From Anaeramoeba flamelloides (Eukaryota > Metamonada > Anaeramoebidae), in contig JANTQA010000023.1 of assembly GCA_027625915.1 (NCBI GenBank), positions 806,001-870,000 of the forward strand: a stretch of 64,000 bases of DNA, written 5' to 3'. Shown here in pieces: positions 1-20,217 of the stretch. Under the pieces are notes generated by a model. The model had not been told where the DNA came from. It was given only the letters and a program-made list of their open reading frames with translations, and ran no database searches. Position numbers and translations under genes: made by a program. Every line of letters begins with the position of its first letter. Position 1 is the stretch's first letter.

Positions 1-947
1 AACGAAAAAAAAGTAACTTATTATTTTTTTTAACAATTAAGCCAATTCTTCAAAATGGGAAAACATATTTTTTGTTTTATGTAGTAAAGTATTGTTTTGA
101 AAGAAAATTTTTAATTTTGCTTTCATTTTTAATAATTAATATTTCAATTCAAATCTCAACCAATAAAATATATTGTAGTAGGGTTGATTCAATAAATGAA
201 TATTTGATAGAATATTAACCAAATTTTCACCTTGAAATTTCCATCTGTTTAGGAATTTTTTGTTTTTATTCTATATTGGAAAAAAATTATTTTCTGTTTT
301 TCAAAAAATGAAAAAAAAAATTACAAAAAATATTTTTCTATTTTGAAAAATTTTTTTCAACAAATTAATTGATCTTATTCAATAATCATTATTAAAATTC
401 AAATCATTTTTGTAAGAAAAAAAAAATGATTTTGAATTTTGAGGATCTAATTAACTAATTCCCAAATATCCACAAGAAAAAATTATTTTGAAAAATCTAA
501 TTTAATCTTAGAACAGAAACACAAATTATGGGTAAAATTATTAAATAACTTCAAAAATTAAATGATTATAACTTCTTTTCTTAGAAAAATGCAATTATTT
601 TTCAATTGGTTGAATAAATCATTTTTTTTTTTTAACCAAACGTATTATCTCAAAAAAGTAAGAAAATCTTTATTGTAATATTCTTGCTAAAAATTTTTTT
701 TTATTATATAATAATGATCAAAATAGCAATAAAAAGTGGAAAATAATATCATAATATGAGAAATAGAATGAATTTAGATGTTTTCTCATATAGAAAAAAT
801 GGAAATAAAAAATTTTTCATCAAAAAACGATTTTTCTTTTTTGGGTTTCTTTTTCGATCAGAATTTTTTGAACTTGGCATATACAAAATTTAACAGTAGA
901 GAATATCACCAATGACAGATTATAATTTTTTTTTTTTTTTTTGATGT

Positions 948-1172
948 AAGGTAAATTTCAAAAAAAGTGGTAGATTTTTCATCAGAAAAAAATTGAATAA
1001 ATGTGTTTTTTTTTTTTTTTGAATTAATGTTTTTTACTAAAGTCTTTAGGGATAATAACCAATATATAAACATAAATAAAAATATAGTGTAATAATTTTA
1101 TTTTTCGAAAAACAAATGAAAAAAAAAAATAATAATAATAATAAAATTTCCCCTAATTTTAAAATTTAGCTT
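948..1172 (+). repeat. R13 MITE-like element, copy 1
   Basis: Shares most of its length with about 22868-23103, including the stretch with CTAAAGT, then TTTAG, then ATAACCAATAT, and the A-rich block before a CCCCTAATTTT end. The ends are imperfect inverted repeats of the form TTTCAAAA...GGGG against CCCCTAATTTTGAAA. No coding capacity. Boundaries are judged by eye from where similarity to the second copy fades. Confidence 0.6.
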
Positions 1173-2914
1173 ATTGTAATAAACCCTTAATAAAGTTTTA
1201 TATTGAAGAAAAGCAAAAAGATTACAAATTTTTGGTTTTTTTTTTTTGGTATAGCTGAAAAACTTAATTGGAAAAAATCTCTGATGATATTCCCAATTAA
1301 ACATTTCAAATTTAAAATACATTTTGTTTGCCTTTTAATTAATCAAATGTTGACTCCATCGGAAAATATATGAAGATATTTATCGATTTTCATTAGAATT
1401 GAAAATAAAGTCAGATAGAATTTCAAAACTAAAAAAACTTCTAAGTTTTAATTGAGTATTTGTAGAAATGGAAAAAATAAAACTTATCCCTAATTCACAA
1501 GTTATCCAAATTTTTATTTTTTTTTAATTTTTTCACATTTTTATCTCTTTAAAGAAAGTACAAGTAAAATTTTTTATATTACCTTATTATCAGTGAAACA
1601 TCTCCCCAACTCAATATTAGAGTTTTTATTGATAACTTGTATTATCACATTATTAGCAATAGATTAGTGATTATATTAAAAAAAATAGCAATTCACCCTA
1701 CTTTAGCATGAAAAATCAGATAATAAAATTATCACAAGATAAGAGAGATTGCGAGAGAGAAAATTATTATTATAAATCACCACCGAAAAATTACCTTGAC
1801 TTTTCCAAAGTTTTAGCAGGTTTACAACTTGTTTCCTTTAAAAAGATCAGAAAGTGTTATAAAGTGTCTACAAATTTTCTTCAAGTTTTTGAAAGTTTTT
1901 AAAGAACTAAAGTTTTATAAACAGTAATGGATTATTTGGAGTGGAAAAAAAGATTTCTTTTCTTTTGTTTTTTTTTCAATTAATATAAAAATCAAAATCT
2001 CCTGTTAATTTTATGATCAAACAAATAATAATCCATTTGAACCATATATTTGAATATAAGATAGATGTGTTGACTTAAAATGGAGTTGTTACATTCACAA
2101 TTTTAAATAGCCAAAAAAAATAAAGAGTAATTTTCCTTCTACTTAAATTTAACCGATCATTCCAAAAATCTCAAAAATCTAGTTGTGTTTTCTGTCCAAT
2201 CCAAAGAAGGTCAAAGAAGAAGAATAGGAAAATAAATATTCAAAAAATCCCAGCAATTAGTGGTAATGTGGTTTGGTTGTTGTGAAAGCTTTTGAAAAGT
2301 TATCTATCCCCTTTTAGCTTACCTAGAATGAAGAAAATGTTCTCAACCAAGAACACATTTTTTTAAGAATTTTTAAAGAGTTGGTTGTTTTAGAAACTCT
2401 TTTATTCAACACAATTTATAATATCACAATTGACAGAGAAAATATTTATTAACATTTTTTATTGTTGATCAAAAGGATCGATCAATCTGTCAACCAAGTC
2501 AAAGGAAAATACAAGAAAAATCTTTGATCTGATTTGTTGATTGAATCTATAATCTTTTTTTTTTATCAAAAGTATATCTTTTTTTCACATATTTTTTTTT
2601 ATTTGATCAAACAAACTTTCTTTTGAAGAAATATTGTTGAATAAGTACTATAAACCATCAATTATTATATCATGATTTAATTTTTATCAGGATATATTGA
2701 CAACTTTCACATTTATTTGATAATTAACCTGATATTTTAGAATAGCAATATTTGTGATATTATGACGATAATATTGATAATCGAGATTTATTATAATATA
2801 ACGGTTTGTTAAAAATAATCAAGGTTTTTAAAACTTTATTGTGAATTAACAAAGATATTGTAAAATCATCTATTAATCCAAAGAGTAATACTATTTTAAA
2901 AAATAAACTCAGGT

Positions 2915-3545
2915 TCAAAAATTTTGACTAACCTTTAAATAATAAATTGAAAAAAAATATATCCTTTAGTATTGAAATATAACTAATAATTAAATCTGAT
3001 TCTTAATCCACGTTTAAATCATTCTTAAGATATAAAAGTTGATATTTTTAAAATTAAAAAAAATAAAACTCAAAAACTAAAAAAAAGTGATAAAACATTT
3101 TTGAAATGAGTATTACCGATTTTTATTTACTGAACTTTCACTGAAAAAAAGTTAACAACAAGAATATTTTTTTTTAATAATTAAAATCATTTTAAAAGAC
3201 ATTACATGGTCTCAATTTTCTTTGTGTTTATTTATATTTTAGAAGAATTTTTTTTTTTCGACCATTATATTTTACAAAAAAAGAGAAATTTAAAGAAAAA
3301 GAAAATGAAAAACAAATAAAAAACAAAAATTTAAAAAAAAAGTAGAAAAAATGGTTCTAATCTTCAAAATTTGAAAATATTTTTTTATAAGAATATGGGA
3401 TAAAACCCTCAAAACAACTTCCGTTAACATTATAAAATGAGTCAAATTTTTTGAAATATAGTTTACTATTTATGAATTTAACTTTATGTTATTGAAAACA
3501 TTCCTTTTAAAAATTTCAAAAAACTTATAACTCAGCAATTAGAAA
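2915..3545 (+). repeat. R12 dispersed repeat, copy 1
   Basis: Resembles 54266-54785 closely (shared TAATAAATTGAAAAAAA, AAATCTGATT, GAGTATTACCGATTTTT and CTGAACTTTCACTGAAA). Its right part, with ATGGGATAAAACCCTCAAAA at about 3396, resembles about 55940-56075. In this copy the two parts are adjacent. In the other they are about 1.15 kb apart, so one copy carries an insertion or the other a deletion. No open frame. Confidence 0.6.
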
Positions 3546-3965
3546 CAACACAACTTTCCCTTTCCTCCCCAGTCTTAGATTTTAATTGATGTTATTGTCT
3601 TCATGAAAAACATACAAAAGTTTTCAAGTAAAAAAAAACCTCAATATTTCATACAGAAAAAGATAGAATTAAAAAAAAATAATAATAAAAAATATTTAAT
3701 ATTCAAATATCTTTTTGTAAATAACTAATTCTGGGATAAAGAATAAAAAAAAAAAAAAATTGAAAATAAGGGTTGTATATATTTTTTTTTGATGATAATA
3801 TTATGAGATTTAAATTTTCTGATTTAATTCTCGGTAAATTATTTTTTAATTTTATGGATTTAAATATTGTAAATTCAGAATTTATTTTGGTATTGTTGAA
3901 GAGAGAAAGTAGGGAGATTTTGTTTTTCCAAGTTTACTTGAATTAAATTTTGGATATATTTTTTT

Positions 3966-5146
3966 TTAATTTTTTGTTTGTGGGCGGGTATCGTAGGCCT
4001 TTTGGAAAACTTTTTTTGATTGATAAAGCACTTGATTGAATTCCAATTGTTCGCCATTTGGGCCTTTACAATAAGCTAAAAACCAACCGTTATAATCGCC
4101 TTTGTCTTTTCCTTGAATTTTTAAAGAATTGAATTTTTTATCGACCTTTTCTGCTTCCTCACAAACAATCTTGTCTTCTTCATCAATTATACAACCTTTT
4201 AATCGATTGCAACCAACGTTCTCCATTCCGTTCTCATGTGACCACTCCTCTAAATCGTTAACAAAATCATTTAAATCGATGTTGTCAACAACATGGAATG
4301 CAATGTGCTGTGAGCTTGGGATTGCAGGTGATGTCATCTCACGAATATCAGAAACTGGGGTATTAGTTTCGGAATCATAATAACGGAGTAATTCAATAAC
4401 GGTGTTGCTGTACTGGATATAGATCGCGTCTAATCGATCATTTTTTAAAAAGTTTGGGATCGAATAGTCTTTAAAATTTGCTTCGTTTTTAAGTGCATCT
4501 TTTAATTCCTTTTGAAATAAGATGTTTTGAATGTCCATCCCTTTAAAATCGGTTCCAGTTAACAAAGGCTAAGAGTGGTGATTGTTATCAGAAAGAGAAG
4601 AAACAAAATTAGAAAAGAAAAGTTGAAAATTAATGTGGAATAAAGACAAAAAGACTCTAGATAATTATCCCTCTTTTTATTAATAAAAAAATTTAAACAG
4701 AAAATTAAGGAATGTTTTCAGAACAACTAAATTCAAGAACGAAAAGGAAAGAAAGATTTCTTGTTTTAAAATTTTGTCGTTGGTGGTATTAATAAAAAAG
4801 GTTTAAATATTATTTTTTTAAAATGAAATGAAGTACAAGACAAAATTGATTAGCTTCATTTTTGTTCTGGTGTCAAATTCGTTTCTTGCTGTTTTTTTTT
4901 TTTGTTTTGTTTTGTTTTGAACCAGAAAAGCTTGGGATTCCAAAAAAGAGAAAAAAAGAATCTTACTTTTCCTCCTAAACCTTCAACATAGAATTTTAAA
5001 GACTTGTCCCAATCCTTAATAGTGACTCCAATATGCTGGATACCAACAATTTGTTTTCCAAACCTCGATGGATCAGGCTTTGTAAACAAAGAAATTAACA
5101 CGGTCACAAAAAAAACAACAATACTTATTTGGTAAGCAAGTTTCAT
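3966..5146 (-). CDS. Membrane-anchored VOC-fold (glyoxalase-like) protein
   Basis: Two exons, 4967-5146 and 3966-4568, joined in phase 0 (donor GTAAGA, acceptor CTTAG). The protein is about 260 residues. The start is the ATG at 5146, which opens directly into a hydrophobic segment (residues 5-21), either a signal anchor or an uncleaved signal peptide. The rest is a vicinal-oxygen-chelate metalloenzyme fold in two beta-alpha-beta-beta-beta halves. Half one begins QHIGVTI with His38 and ends VIELLRYYD with Glu119. Half two begins SSQHIAFHV with His148 and ends GEQLEFNQV with Glu236. This His/Glu/His/Glu set occupies the positions of the four metal ligands in glyoxalase I-like enzymes, so the protein probably binds a divalent metal. 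Substrate unknown. Glyoxalase I, fosmidomycin-resistance-like and dioxygenase relatives share the fold, so I do not assign a reaction. The intron is 398 bp. No close neighbour suggests a pathway. Confidence 0.85.
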
Positions 5147-8092
5147 AAGGTGAAAAAGAAAAAAAACTTTATAAAAAAAATGAATTGTTAAATTTCTCCT
5201 GAAAGCGAACCTAGACTGTAAATGAAAAAAAAACAGGATCTAGAAAATATAATGCACTGTTGTTCAAATAACTGGTGAAGAAATGGTCAAACTGTGATAT
5301 ACTAGTAATTGAATAATATATCAGAAAAAATTTTGTATCCTTCTTTTTTTAAGATGAGTTTCTGAAAAAAAGGGACAAATCAAATAATTTGAGAACACAA
5401 ATCTCAATCAATATCCTTGTTCTTTTATCGACACATTGATGAACTAAGAACTCTAAGTCAAAAAAAGGCTAAAGTATTGAAGAAAGGCAAATCAAATAAT
5501 ATTATTTCACTTGTGAATTTCAAATACCAGTAAATTAAGGACGAGGTTTTTAATTTACCATTTTGTCTCGGCACTCTTTTTCCAATCTCATTTAAAATAT
5601 AAAGGAATTATCTTTAAAATATTCTCCAATTTTGATAAAAAAAACATTTTGTGTCAAATATAAAATGATAAATGAAAAAGAAATTTTGAGATACGTGGAG
5701 CGAAAAAACTTGGTTAAGGATTGTGAAAATGGAAAAAAAAATAATCAAGATTTTTTCAACCTTAAAAATTACACTCAATAAACAACTTTAAATGATTGTG
5801 TTGTCAACTATTTAAAATCATTGAGTTACTTGGAATTGTTTTATTGTATCCACAAAACAATTAATCCGTTCCAGCGCTAACACGAAATATTATAAGGTAT
5901 AGAAATAGGTTGTCAATTATAAATTTGTTGAAATATAAAATTCAATTTCTAACATAAGATAAAATTTTAAACTTTTCTTACTTCATTATAGTTATTTTTT
6001 TTTTGTAAAAACCTAGACAGAATTTAAATTTTCTCAATAAAAGAAATCACAGAAACCCTAAAAACTTGAAAGTAGTTTTCGATTATTGTTTTTAAAATTG
6101 TAAAAACCTGAGATTGTACTAATTATGTAAAATGAAGATCTACATTAATGTAATTTTTTTATGGATTTATTTCAGTTACTAAAACTAAAACCAAAAAATG
6201 GATAACTTATTTTTAATCTTGAATTATTAATTGTATGATTTAAGATCAACTTTAATAACTATTTTACAGTTTTTAAAAGAAAATAAAATTCCAGAATAGA
6301 AAATCAATTCCAGGATCTTATAAATTTTCACGGTAGGGTTTGGGAACGACTGTAATAATTATTACAAAGTGACTGTGATTTTGTCTTATTTTTTTTGGTT
6401 CGTTTTGTTTTTCCCTGAATATAATCCTCCCGCCATATGACTAAGTGCGTGTGTCTCTTCATTTTTTTTTTTTTTGAATAAAATGATCCATTCTAAACAC
6501 ACTTCATATTTTATCGAATTTTAGAATGAAAACCTTAATTAACCCAAAAAATTATTAGTGAAAGTAAAAAAAAGAAAATGATTTTTTAAATATGTATTGA
6601 TTTATTCAAAAAATTCATAATAGTTAAATTCAAATTATTTTACAAGTGTATAGGGAAACTTGAAGTAAATTTTTACGTCATTGAAAATAATTTGAATACA
6701 AATAGCTATGGAATTGATGTTTTTGGGCTTTTTCAAGATAAATTTCATATTAGATTTAGTTACAAAAAATGTTTTTAGTAAAGTCATTCATATAAAAAAA
6801 ACATAAATATTAATTTTTATTGCATATCTTGGCTTAATAAACTGGTTTAAGTTTTTCAATATGTTGGTAAACATAATTAATTGATTGGGACTTATAAAAA
6901 GTGAATAATCCTAAAATAATTCTGAATTTTTTTTCTGTTTTTTGTATTTTTTGCTCTTGAGATCCTAATAAAGGTTTTTTTTGTTAAATTTTTGGAATTG
7001 AGATTGTATTCCATTTTTTTTTTTTGTTACTGTAATTCTTGTAGTTATTATGATTATTTAGGAAATCTTAATGAAAATTTTGAGCTTTTTATTTTTTTTA
7101 ATTTAAAATAATTTTAATTGTAACATAAAAATATCTAAATTTTCATTCAGCTTTCAATAAAAAAATCACATTTCAAGAATTACAATAAATCATCAAGTAC
7201 TAATTTCTAAATATTAAATTAATAATTTAAGTTTCTTTTAAATAATTAAAAATTTGAAATGTTACATGAATTACAAATCTTTTTTTTGAAAGTTGAATGA
7301 AAATTTTGTTCAATTTATTTTGAAACAAATAATAAAGGTTTTTTTTGTTAAAATTTTTGGAATTGAGATGGTATTTTATTTTTTTTTGTTATTGGCATTT
7401 TTACAACTAAAATAAATCCAATTTCGTAATATCATTTTGTGTTGTAAACCAGACCTTGTTTTTTTCAGCAAAAATACAGGTTGAACACAACCATTAGAGA
7501 TTATCTTAAAAAGGGCAATGTGAAGGGTGTATGGTTCAATATACTGTAGAATTGGTTAATTTACCCCTTGAGATATAGTAAAACCCAAAAAACTTCAGAT
7601 TTTTAACATTCAGACATTTTACCTAATCAGATCTTTCATTGTAATTTAATAGTTAATAACCACAAGCCAAACATTTTTTGCAAGTTTGGATTTTTTAAAA
7701 GATTTATCTTGGGAACTAGATAATACTTGAGGTTGAAGAGACAAGTTTTTCAAGTTTCCAAAAATACTACAAACTTACAATTAAGAATCTAATGATTCAA
7801 AATTTCCAAAATGCCTAAAATTTTGTAATTCAATTGTTCTTCTTGATCTTACCAGAGGGGGAATGTCAGCAATTAAAAACAATGTTTTTAATAATACTAC
7901 CCTCACATTGTCTTACTTTTAGATAGTCCTTAAATAAATAGAATTGAGAATAGCTTTTAAAAAGTAATTAAACAGAAAAAAACGAAGTAAAAATACACAA
8001 CTGTTTTGTATAAACGTTCAGCCTTGAACTTTAAGAGAGCATTTTTTCAATCAACTTTGGAACTATTCCAGATTTGTGATCATTTTTTTATA
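5147..8092. other. Intergenic between VOC gene and kinase gene (divergent promoters)
   Basis: The two flanking genes point away from each other, so both promoters must lie here. No conserved promoter motif can be named by eye. A copy of repeat R6 occupies about 6945-7405. The remaining sequence is A/T-rich without a supportable gene. TATA-like strings are too common in this composition to be informative. Confidence 0.5.
6945..7405 (+). repeat. R6 foldback repeat, copy 1
   Basis: Contains GATCCTAATAAAGG followed by a T-run and TTTTTGGAATTGAGAT, then an inner pair AAATTTTCATTCAGCTTTC (about 7138) against GAAAGTTGAATGAAAATTTT (about 7288), then a second copy of the AATAAAGG...GGAATTGAGAT unit at about 7332. 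The whole block reappears reverse-complemented at about 9127-9595 inside kinase intron 3, and its inner palindrome again at about 40620-40850. Non-coding. Confidence 0.7.
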
Positions 8093-15741
<7,649 letters not shown>

Positions 15742-15867
15742 GAAAGATTTAATTTATTTATTTTTTAAATTATTGTTTTTCTTTCTTTTTTTGAATGGAA
15801 ATTCATAATTTTATTAGATGTAAAATAAACAAATACAAATAATTTGTTATTACAAATCTTTTTTTTT

Positions 15868-15983
15868 GATTTTTTTATACTTTTTACCTTTTCCAAATTT
15901 CCCTTCTTAAGTTACTTGGGCTCTATGTTCCTTCTCTTTTTGTTTTTTTAGGTGTTTGGGAAAGGTAAAAAGTATAAAAAATC
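15868..15983. repeat. R16 short hairpin
   Basis: ATTTTTTTATACTTTTTACC then TTTTCCAAA at the left pairs with TTTGGGAAAGG then TAAAAAGTATAAAAAAT at the right. The arms are about 30 bp with a 50-55 bp loop. It lies just downstream of the kinase stop and directly before the compositionally odd segment. Confidence 0.6.
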
Positions 15984-15994
15984 ATTATAAGAAT

Positions 15995-16300
15995 TGGTTG
16001 ACCTGATCATGACTAACCCAACCAAACTAGTTCATGATCAGATCTTCGACGAATTGAGCTGGACTTATGCAACTGAACTGAATCCAACGAATGCGATCTG
16101 AAACCAACCAAAGTGAACCGAATTGAACTTTCCGTACTATCTGTCGAGTCGTTACTTGGACTGGGTTTTTGCTTTCGAGTCGGTATCTTGTACTGGGATT
16201 TTGCGAAAACAAGATTTGGGAAACTTACAAAAAAAAAAAAAAAATAAAATAAAAAAAAAAAAAAAAAACACAAAAAAAAAAAAAAAAAAAGCAAAGCAAC
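15995..16300 (+). other. G+C-richer segment with hairpin, short direct repeat and A-rich tail
   Basis: About 230 bp with far more G and C than its surroundings, followed by about 70 bp of almost pure A (16230-16300). It contains a perfect 10-bp hairpin (CTGATCATGA at 16003-16012 and TCATGATCAG at 16032-16041). It also has a direct repeat TCGAGTCG...ACTGGG (16144-16165 and 16175-16197), and a loose run of AACTGAA/AACCGAA-like words. The second TTCGAGTC resembles a pol III B box core, but no convincing A box is visible. It could be a SINE-like retrocopy, a small RNA gene or a degenerate satellite. The open frames through it are low-complexity and I do not call a protein. Confidence 0.35.
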
Positions 16301-16544
16301 TGAAAAGAAAATTTCGAAAACCAAATCTTATTCTTAAAAACCAGAGCTTTTTAGATTCAACCCATCTATAAAGTTCTAAATCAAAATTTAATAAACAGCC
16401 TTTTTCATTTGATCTATAGTTGTTCAAATATTTAGAACTCTTTATTAAAACAACCTATTGTGGCGATCCAAAAAAAACGACATAAAAGGAAACAACCACC
16501 AGCCCATTCAACACTTGGGGCACAAAAAAAAACTTTTCACTGAA

Positions 16545-16785
16545 AGTTTTTTTCTTTTTTTTTATTATTTTTTGACTCTCTTTCATTTCTTGCTTTTCTT
16601 TCTCTTTTTCTTGTCTTTTTTCCGAAATAATTTATTCTTTTCATTTTTTAAAGAAAAGATATCCTTTGAGCTGTAATCCTGCTTACATTACAGTTAGGAT
16701 AAAAAAACCCTAAATACAATTTTAGAGTTTCAGGCAAATAGGAGGTAATTTTGTTGAATCACCTCTGCTCAACAATAAAAAAAAA
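16545..16785 (+). repeat. R15 repeat, copy 1
   Basis: Shares CTCTCTTTCATTTCTTGCTT and TTCTCTTTTTCTTGTCTTT, then TAAAGAAAAG, then TTAGGATAAAAAA with about 59160-59300. It also shares TTGAATCACCTCT...AACAATAAA with about 59750-59780. Here the two parts are contiguous, which makes this the uninterrupted form. Non-coding. Confidence 0.6.
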
Positions 16786-17023
16786 AAAACAAATCTTTTT
16801 TTTTTGATACAAAACAACTTATTATGAATTTATACTCCAAAAAAAATATTTTTTTTATTACTATTTTGTATTATTAATGTTTATAAACATCCAACAATAT
16901 TTTTTTAATTTTGTTTCGACAATAAAAATTATAATTTAATAAGAAATTAGAAATTGATTTGATAAATATATTTTTTTTATCTTGAAGGGTTGGTGCAACT
17001 AATGAATTTATAATGTACAATAG

Positions 17024-17557
17024 AAACCATTTTCCAGTCAAAGGTGCTGAGTTGTAGTGAGTGAATTACATGTAATTAAAGTGTTTGAATGGATATTAGA
17101 AGAAACAATTTATTTTGTAGAATTCCTAAATTGAAATCATTTTTTCACATTTTACTTTTTTTTTTTAATTTTTTTTTGATATCGAATTCGTTTGTATTTT
17201 TATTTTTATTGCAAGATAGATAATCACTTGAAAAATCTGTCATTCTATTATTATTGAAACAGTGAATATGATTGTAGAGAAAATAATATTTATTTCTATT
17301 GGGATTTTATTTGGATCTTTAATTGTGTAGATCAAAATACACATTTGGTGTTTTTCACTATTGCTCATTGGAAGAATTTGAGTTTTTCTATTTTTTATGA
17401 AAATATTTTTATTTTTTCATCTTATTTCATAATGTTATCAACTATTCTTTCGTGTTGCATCATTCTACTTATTTTTTATTTGTTTTTCAAAAACTATTCT
17501 AAAAAATAATTGATTTTTTGAAAAATTTTTTGGTAGTCTTATTTATAAACTAAGTTT
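17024..17557 (-). repeat. R1 MITE, copy 2 (inverted)
   Basis: Begins AAACCATTTTCCAGTCAAAGG and continues with GTGAATTACATG and ATATTAGAAGAA, the reverse complement of the R1 3' end. It finishes in a more diverged AAACTAAGTTT followed by TA-like sequence. More decayed than copies 1, 3 and 5. Confidence 0.7.
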
Positions 17558-18864
17558 AATGATTATTTTTATTATTTTGATATGTAATTACTTTATCACT
17601 ATTATTTAAACCTCTAATAATAGGCCAATTAGATATACATAGTTACATATATCATAGATATGATGATTTTTTTTTATTTCATTAAATACTTTTTACACAG
17701 GTGTAACACATAAAATTCGTTTATTTGATATACTTATGTAGTCAAAACACGAAAAAATTAGGTGAGATGATCTAATTTAGAATTGAGAAAAAATTTAAAT
17801 TTTCACACTTTCCTTCCCCAACTAGTAATTTATAAAAAAAAATAATTCTTTTTCTCAATGTTCAAAGAGTTGACAATTTTCAAGAGTTTTAAAAATTTTA
17901 AATTATTTGGCTAATAGTTATAGTCGGATTAATAATTATTTTTTTTTTGAATTTTTACTATTTTTTAATTTATGACTTATTAAAATCTAGACATAAAATA
18001 AACAATATTATTTAATAACAGGGCTTAGGACAAAATTTATTTAACAAGATCTGGATTAATTCCAATTGAAAAAAGAAATTTTCATAAAGATTTTTTTCCA
18101 ATATTTATCAATAAAAAAAATTCAGAAAAAATTTTTTTCTTGATTTTGAATATTATTTTATTATGTTTTTATAATATTTCAAGGTTATTCTTTCTATTTT
18201 TTTTGGAATTTAGGGTTGATTAATTTCTCACTTAAAAAAGTTTTTATTTGTTTAATTCCAAGGTATAAAATGTAATTATTATAAATTTTTTTTTTTTTTT
18301 TTTTGTTTTTCAATTTTTTTTTAATTGTTTAAATTGATTTTTTCGAATATTATTTAAATTAAATTTTTAATTTTTAAGGAAAGAAATAAATTTCATTTAT
18401 CACTTTATTCAAAATTTATTGAAATTTGATTCAAAAAAAAATGTAAATTTCTGATTAATAAATTTTTGAAAAATTTTTTTAATCATAAAATTAACAATGT
18501 TGTTTTAAAGTTATTATTAATGAACAAATATGTCTTGGGTTTTTAATTACTATTATTGTAATAAAATATCTTATTTCAAAAATTAAAAAAAAAAATAAAA
18601 ATTTTTTTCAGAAAATGTAAAAATGAATAATTATTATTTTTTTTCCAATTTCAAAAAAAAAACAATAACATAATTACTTTATCTTTCAACTATTTTGACT
18701 TTTGATTATAATTTAAATCTGAATTAAATACAAATCTGAAAATAAATATGTTAGCAGATCAATATTATTTTAAATCTTTTTTTAGAAACTTGATGAAATT
18801 TAGGGAAATATGATGTGCTAAGGTATATATATATATCAACTCTATTGAGGCCAAAGTTGTCCAA

Positions 18865-19622
18865 TAAAGGGATTAGCGTCACCATAGATTTCTCAATAAT
18901 CAAAGTATGTTGTAATTGGGTGTAAATGATATTAGTATAACATGGCTCGAATAGCTCTAAAAAACCTAATATAAATCTTGTTGCGCAATAAATTAATAGA
19001 TTTTTTACTAATGATTACTATTTTAAAAGTTTCATTTTGAAAATTTTTTTTTTCATTCCTTTCCCAAATCTAAAAATAAGAAACTCATAATAATAGTATT
19101 TACAGGTATTTAATAATTTAGATTTTGGACTTTCAAAAATAACTATTTTTTTAATTTTTTAATTTCAAAGATTAACTCAATAATCATCAACATAAAAGCC
19201 CATAGACTGATTAGTTTTGTTTTATTTTGATAAAGCTAAATGTCAAATCAATATTTTCCGAGGTTTGAGAAATAATTTGTCAAAAAAATTTATTCGTTAA
19301 TTATTAAATTTTAAAAAAAAAAAGAATTTTTCTAACTAATCTACATTTCGCCACAAATTTAAGAAAGATATTTTGTGACTTTGTAGTCTGAATATTGATA
19401 ATTCAAAATTTAAATTTATGGCGAAATGCAGATTTTATTCGGAAATTATTGGGTTTTTTACTAATATATAGATCATTTTTAATTGATGAGATCTACAAAA
19501 ATTATTACTGGACTAATCGATTTTTTAGAGACATTTAAACCATGTAGCACTAATGTGGTTTGGTCCAATAACGACATAATTTGATCCTATACTTCTTCTT
19601 GGTAGACGATAATCCCTTAAAT
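18865..19622. repeat. R8 inverted-repeat element, full copy
   Basis: Left end AAAGGGATTAGCGTC plus ACCAT. Right end ATAATCCCTTAAA preceded by TGGTAGACG. The arms continue inward for about 150 bp each, with AAAGTATGTTGTAATTGG at the left mirrored by CCAATAACGACATAATTTG at the right. About 758 bp, no coding frame. Confidence 0.65.
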
Positions 19623-20217
19623 AGAAGAAATTTTACAAATTCTATGAATTTTATCCAATATTCTTCTAAAAATAAATTTTCAATTTGTAGATCAGATCAT
19701 TTTTTCTTGCATATTACTTTTATTCTATTTTTAGTTACTGTGTTCTAATTGTTTTTTAATTTTCTTTTTTCAAATTTTTAACTTTTTTTTTTTTTTTTTT
19801 TAGTAAGATGTCAATTTGAAGTAAAAAGCAAAATTTTTGAAGACCAAAATTAACTTTAAGAAAATTGAGGCTGTGTAATTTTTGATAAAATGAATTTAAT
19901 TTACTATTAAAAAATTTGAAAGTTATACAATTTTAATTTTCAAAAGAAATAGGTTAATTATTTAATTTAGGCTTGAATAAAATTTTTATCAGTAGAAATA
20001 AATTTAAAAAATCAAAAGTTAGTTTTAATCAATTTTTTTAAAAGAGTTGGTTTGAGGTCTAAAAAAATTTTTTTAAAATTCAAAAATTTCAAATAAAAAA
20101 AAAAGTTTATTAAATAATAATTGTTATTCATTTGTAAATTAATGGTTGAATAAATAAAAACAAATAAAATAATGAATTAAAGACTAGATAAATTAAGAAG
20201 AAATTAATTTTTTAATC

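Larger units (their letters stand above)
1..3965. other. Intergenic, repeat-rich, no gene seen
   Basis: Very A+T-rich sequence full of homopolymer runs. No open frame in it shows a recognisable domain, biased codon use or splice-linked partner. It holds one copy each of repeat families R13 (about 948-1172) and R12 (about 2915-3545), listed separately. The downstream end abuts the stop codon of the minus-strand VOC-fold gene, so its 3' flank lies here. Confidence 0.6.
15742..20217. other. Intergenic, repeat-rich (convergent gene ends)
   Basis: Both flanking genes end here, so it holds two 3' flanks and no obligatory promoter. It contains R16, the anomalous segment at 15995-16300, R15 copy 1, an inverted R1 copy and the full R8 element, each listed separately. 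The rest is A/T-rich filler without a supportable gene. Confidence 0.55.

Noticed and set aside
1708-1902. Open frame of 64 codons, plus strand
   Set aside because: No domain, no partner exon with matching phase, and composition like the surrounding non-coding sequence.
16027-16427. Several overlapping frames on both strands through the G+C-richer segment
   Set aside because: They arise from the A-rich tract and the odd-composition segment; the products are mostly poly-Lys or poly-Phe. Better treated as a repeat or RNA-like segment.
16458-16676. 72-codon plus-strand frame with a hydrophobic product
   Set aside because: It coincides with repeat R15, whose pyrimidine tract translates to Phe/Leu/Ser.
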